Shown in pieces: positions 17,732-20,000 of a DNA stretch of 20,000 nucleotides (within the stretch, counting starts at the first letter, position 1; the number at the start of each line of letters is the position of its first letter). The translations under genes and the position numbers were made by a program. This DNA comes from Botryococcus braunii (lineage: Eukaryota; Chlorophyta; Trebouxiophyceae): positions 397,128 through 417,127 of the forward strand of contig KV908394.1 of the NCBI GenBank assembly GCA_002005505.1. Direction: 5' to 3'. Under the pieces are notes generated by a model, which was given only the letters and a program-made list of their open reading frames with translations, made no database searches and was not told where the DNA came from.

Positions 17732-18665
17732 ATTAACGTCACCTCTGTCAGGCTGATCAAATGTGGGCAGGCGCCACAAACACACATCTACTGGCTGTAA
17801 TGATACGTGGCCATCATTTGCTAAAGGCCAGGCCATCTGTAGGGGTAAGGAAACCACCAGTAGGACACATGAGTATGCAATAGGCTGCAGAGCCCTACTA
17901 AGTCACCCCTCGAGTCAAACATCCAGCAACACTTTGACGGGGATGAAGGCCAAAACATGTAGCCGGACAGTGCCTTGCAGCTCTGCCAGAAGAATTGCGC
18001 ACATGACTTTTACGAGGCTGCCGTTCCTTCAATGTCCCTCGACACATGGTGCTGCACATTTAATAAGCTCAGCAGAAGCGGGCAACAGCAGATCCTGCTC
18101 ACAGCAGATTTTTGAAAAACTTAGAGGGTCTTACTGATATTCGGGCACTACCACTGAGGTGACACTGTGGGATGAGATACACTTCGTAACTTTTGACCTG
18201 ACATGCACAGAAACGGTAACTGTAAGCCGAATTGACCCTGTCCTGACTCAAACACAACCATTAAGATTAGCATGAACCCCAGACGAATTGATAGACAGTC
18301 CAGCCAGCTTCTCAGCGCAGTTTCCACCCTTAGACCAGGGAGAGCCCTCATGCAGCATTTATGGCAAGTCCATGAAGTATACCCCAGGTCGGAGCTTCAA
18401 TGAAAAAGGGTCATATTTACACCCACAGTGCCACGTGACGGAACTGAAGCTGGGTGCATGAGAAGACGCTCTAAGCACTTGCGAAAACATTCTCATGCAC
18501 ACCTCGAGCAACCACCCCAAAGTGGCTCTTTTCAGGTTCCAGGCACCACACAAGGTACACCAGGTACTTTGGACTTGACAAGACCAGGTAGAAGTTGATA
18601 ACGCGCAAGGGAACCTTGGAAGTACCAAGTGTGTCGGAGCCATACGCTTTGCCAAAGGCAGTTCC
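17732..18665. other. No supported gene
   Basis: Frames of up to 124 codons (plus 17763-18137) and 98 codons (minus 18359-18655) lack any recognised motif and have no matching splice partners that I can see. Confidence 0.4.
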
Positions 18666-18683
18666 CTACGGTACCTTCCTCAC

Positions 18684-19022
18684 CTTTGCGATGGTTAGCT
18701 CCAACTTGTCAACCGACCACAGAAGATCGGAACCGCGGAAACGAAGGTTGGCCGTAGTGCCACAGCAAACTGGCTGCAAATCCCGAACCCTTCTGTTGGA
18801 ACAAATGACAAGCAGACAAACACAACATGTCCATCGGCTACACAATCTTACTGCAAAGTTTAAGCCGGCTGACTGGTTCGTACCAGAACTCAACTCGGAC
18901 GCGGCGACCGACCGACGGCTTGTTTGAAGCGGCTTCTTCTCAGTGAAAGTGATCCAATACTTAAAGAATCTCTTGATGCCAACCATAAGGGGAGAATGCT
19001 CAAAAAACAGGCAATTCCGCAA
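18684..19022 (-). CDS. Possible exon with strong donor, unrecognised
   Basis: A minus-strand frame ends in NLRFRGSDLLWSVDKLELTI-AK at a near-consensus donor AAG|GTGAGG (18684) in phase 0. The upstream part is Cys- and Arg-rich and less protein-like, so the true exon may be only the last 60-100 bases. The plus strand also carries a 110-codon frame here (18595-18927). No family recognised. Confidence 0.2.
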
Positions 19023-19650
19023 GCCTTCGAGCGGAGATCCCAGAACATCTCAACCACTACTTCAGGGCGCTGTAGCCAAAAGCCCCACTGCTGCACATTT
19101 CCTATGTAGGGAAGGTTTTCACGTCATACTTGGAGGACGCAAGGCCTGGAAAGAACAGCAGTTCGTCATGGAACCGTTACGCACCCATTGGCACGCACCC
19201 AGGGAACCCAGAGGGGAGTTTCTGCCCTTCAAAATGCAGACACTCCCCTCCGAGGACCCTGGACTGCAGCAAACTGAAAAGCACGACGCCTCTGTTCTGA
19301 TGTGCCTTGGAGAGACTGCGTGTGCTGCTTGCCCTATTTATTAGGCTTGTATGCCGCGTACATAGCGACGCGGGTTTCGTACGCTACCATCGGTCCATGT
19401 CGTACACTTGCCGTGGAAAAGCCCGGTTACTAACCAGCCGTGAGGATGATGGCCCCCCGGTGATGTTCAGATTTTCTTGTACGAGCAGCAACTCTTGGTC
19501 CATAGCATTATACGCAAAACTCCAAATCCTGGTAAAACTCGTGGCACGGTGAGGACAGGAGCACCGTTTCCATGTCCACATACAAGACAAAACCTGGCAG
19601 TATCTTATGCTCGGGCTATTCGTGAAGGACAGTTGATTACGGCATCGATT
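19023..19650. other. No supported gene
   Basis: Short frames overlap on both strands (for example plus 19307-19552 and minus 19384-19590) with no motif that I can name. Confidence 0.35.
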
Positions 19651-19710
19651 CTGGTGTTACTTCACATTCTGCTGCTGCTGCTGGTGTTACTTCACATGCT
19701 GCTGTTACGG
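19651..19710 (+). repeat. 30-bp tandem repeat with CTG units
   Basis: Two units begin CTGGTGTTACTTCACAT at 19651 and 19681, each followed by CTG triplets. The second unit diverges at its end. Confidence 0.9.
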
Positions 19711-19831
19711 CTGCGATTCTGTTTAGTTTACTAACAGGAAAAATTGTGGTAACGACGGGGAAGGCGGGAAGGAAAGGTAATATGATATCTAATACCACGA
19801 TACTCATACCACGACAGGGGTATTGGCGATC

Positions 19832-19860
19832 ATGACGCCTTGCAACTTGCAAGGCGTCAT
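19832..19860. repeat. 29-base near-perfect palindrome
   Basis: ATGACGCCTTGCAA, one C, then the exact reverse complement. It would form a long stem with almost no loop, so cruciform or palindrome is a better description than a transcript hairpin. Confidence 0.95.
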
Positions 19861-20000
19861 TATCAACACTCGGAGGCATTCCAGGAGACAACAGCTGCGA
19901 GCATCCTTGAGCTTGATCTTTGCCAAGCTCATTAGATTTGTTTGAGGTGAATAATCGACTCCTCCCCTCTCCCCCCTTCTGTCTCTCTCCCGTTCCTCTC

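Overview
This looks like eukaryotic nuclear DNA. Exons are short, introns have GT..AG borders, and there are very long dinucleotide microsatellites and tandem repeats, with no operon-like packing. The one recognisable gene has an architecture (CDCA7-type zinc finger, DDT, WHIM) best known from the green lineage. That makes a plant or streptophyte alga the most likely source, but this is inference and the species cannot be named.

Region 1 (about 1-5.1 kb, minus strand) holds a multi-exon gene that I could reconstruct by following splice sites and reading phase. Seven exons (5040 down to 3473) encode a complete zf-4CXXC_R1 zinc finger and the start of a DDT-like domain. Three more (about 1871 down to 110) encode WHIM-like segments. 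All junctions I joined agree in phase. The exception is the 1.6 kb between 3473 and 1871, which holds a (CA)n/(CT)n microsatellite and probably one or more exons I could not fix. The first exon(s) and the C-terminus are not resolved.

Region 2 (about 5.1-8.0 kb) has no gene I can support. It holds a GC-rich hairpin, a compound (GT)n/(GA)n microsatellite of about 420 bp and, just after it, three consecutive large inverted repeats, one of them a perfect 40-bp palindrome.

Region 3 (about 8.0-10.7 kb, plus strand) contains exons of a likely secreted, cysteine-containing protein of unknown family: a signal-peptide exon, a Ser/Ala-rich exon, two middle exons and a 3' exon ending at 10706.

Region 4 (10.7-13.3 kb) is featureless apart from short low-complexity runs. 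Region 5 (13.3-17.2 kb) is a tandem duplication of a unit of about 1.9 kb, with weak signs of coding sequence on the minus strand. Region 6 (17.2-20 kb) holds an open minus-strand frame, inverted repeats and a possible exon, none recognised.

Exon borders were read by eye from consensus sites and phase. No alignment or gene predictor was run.
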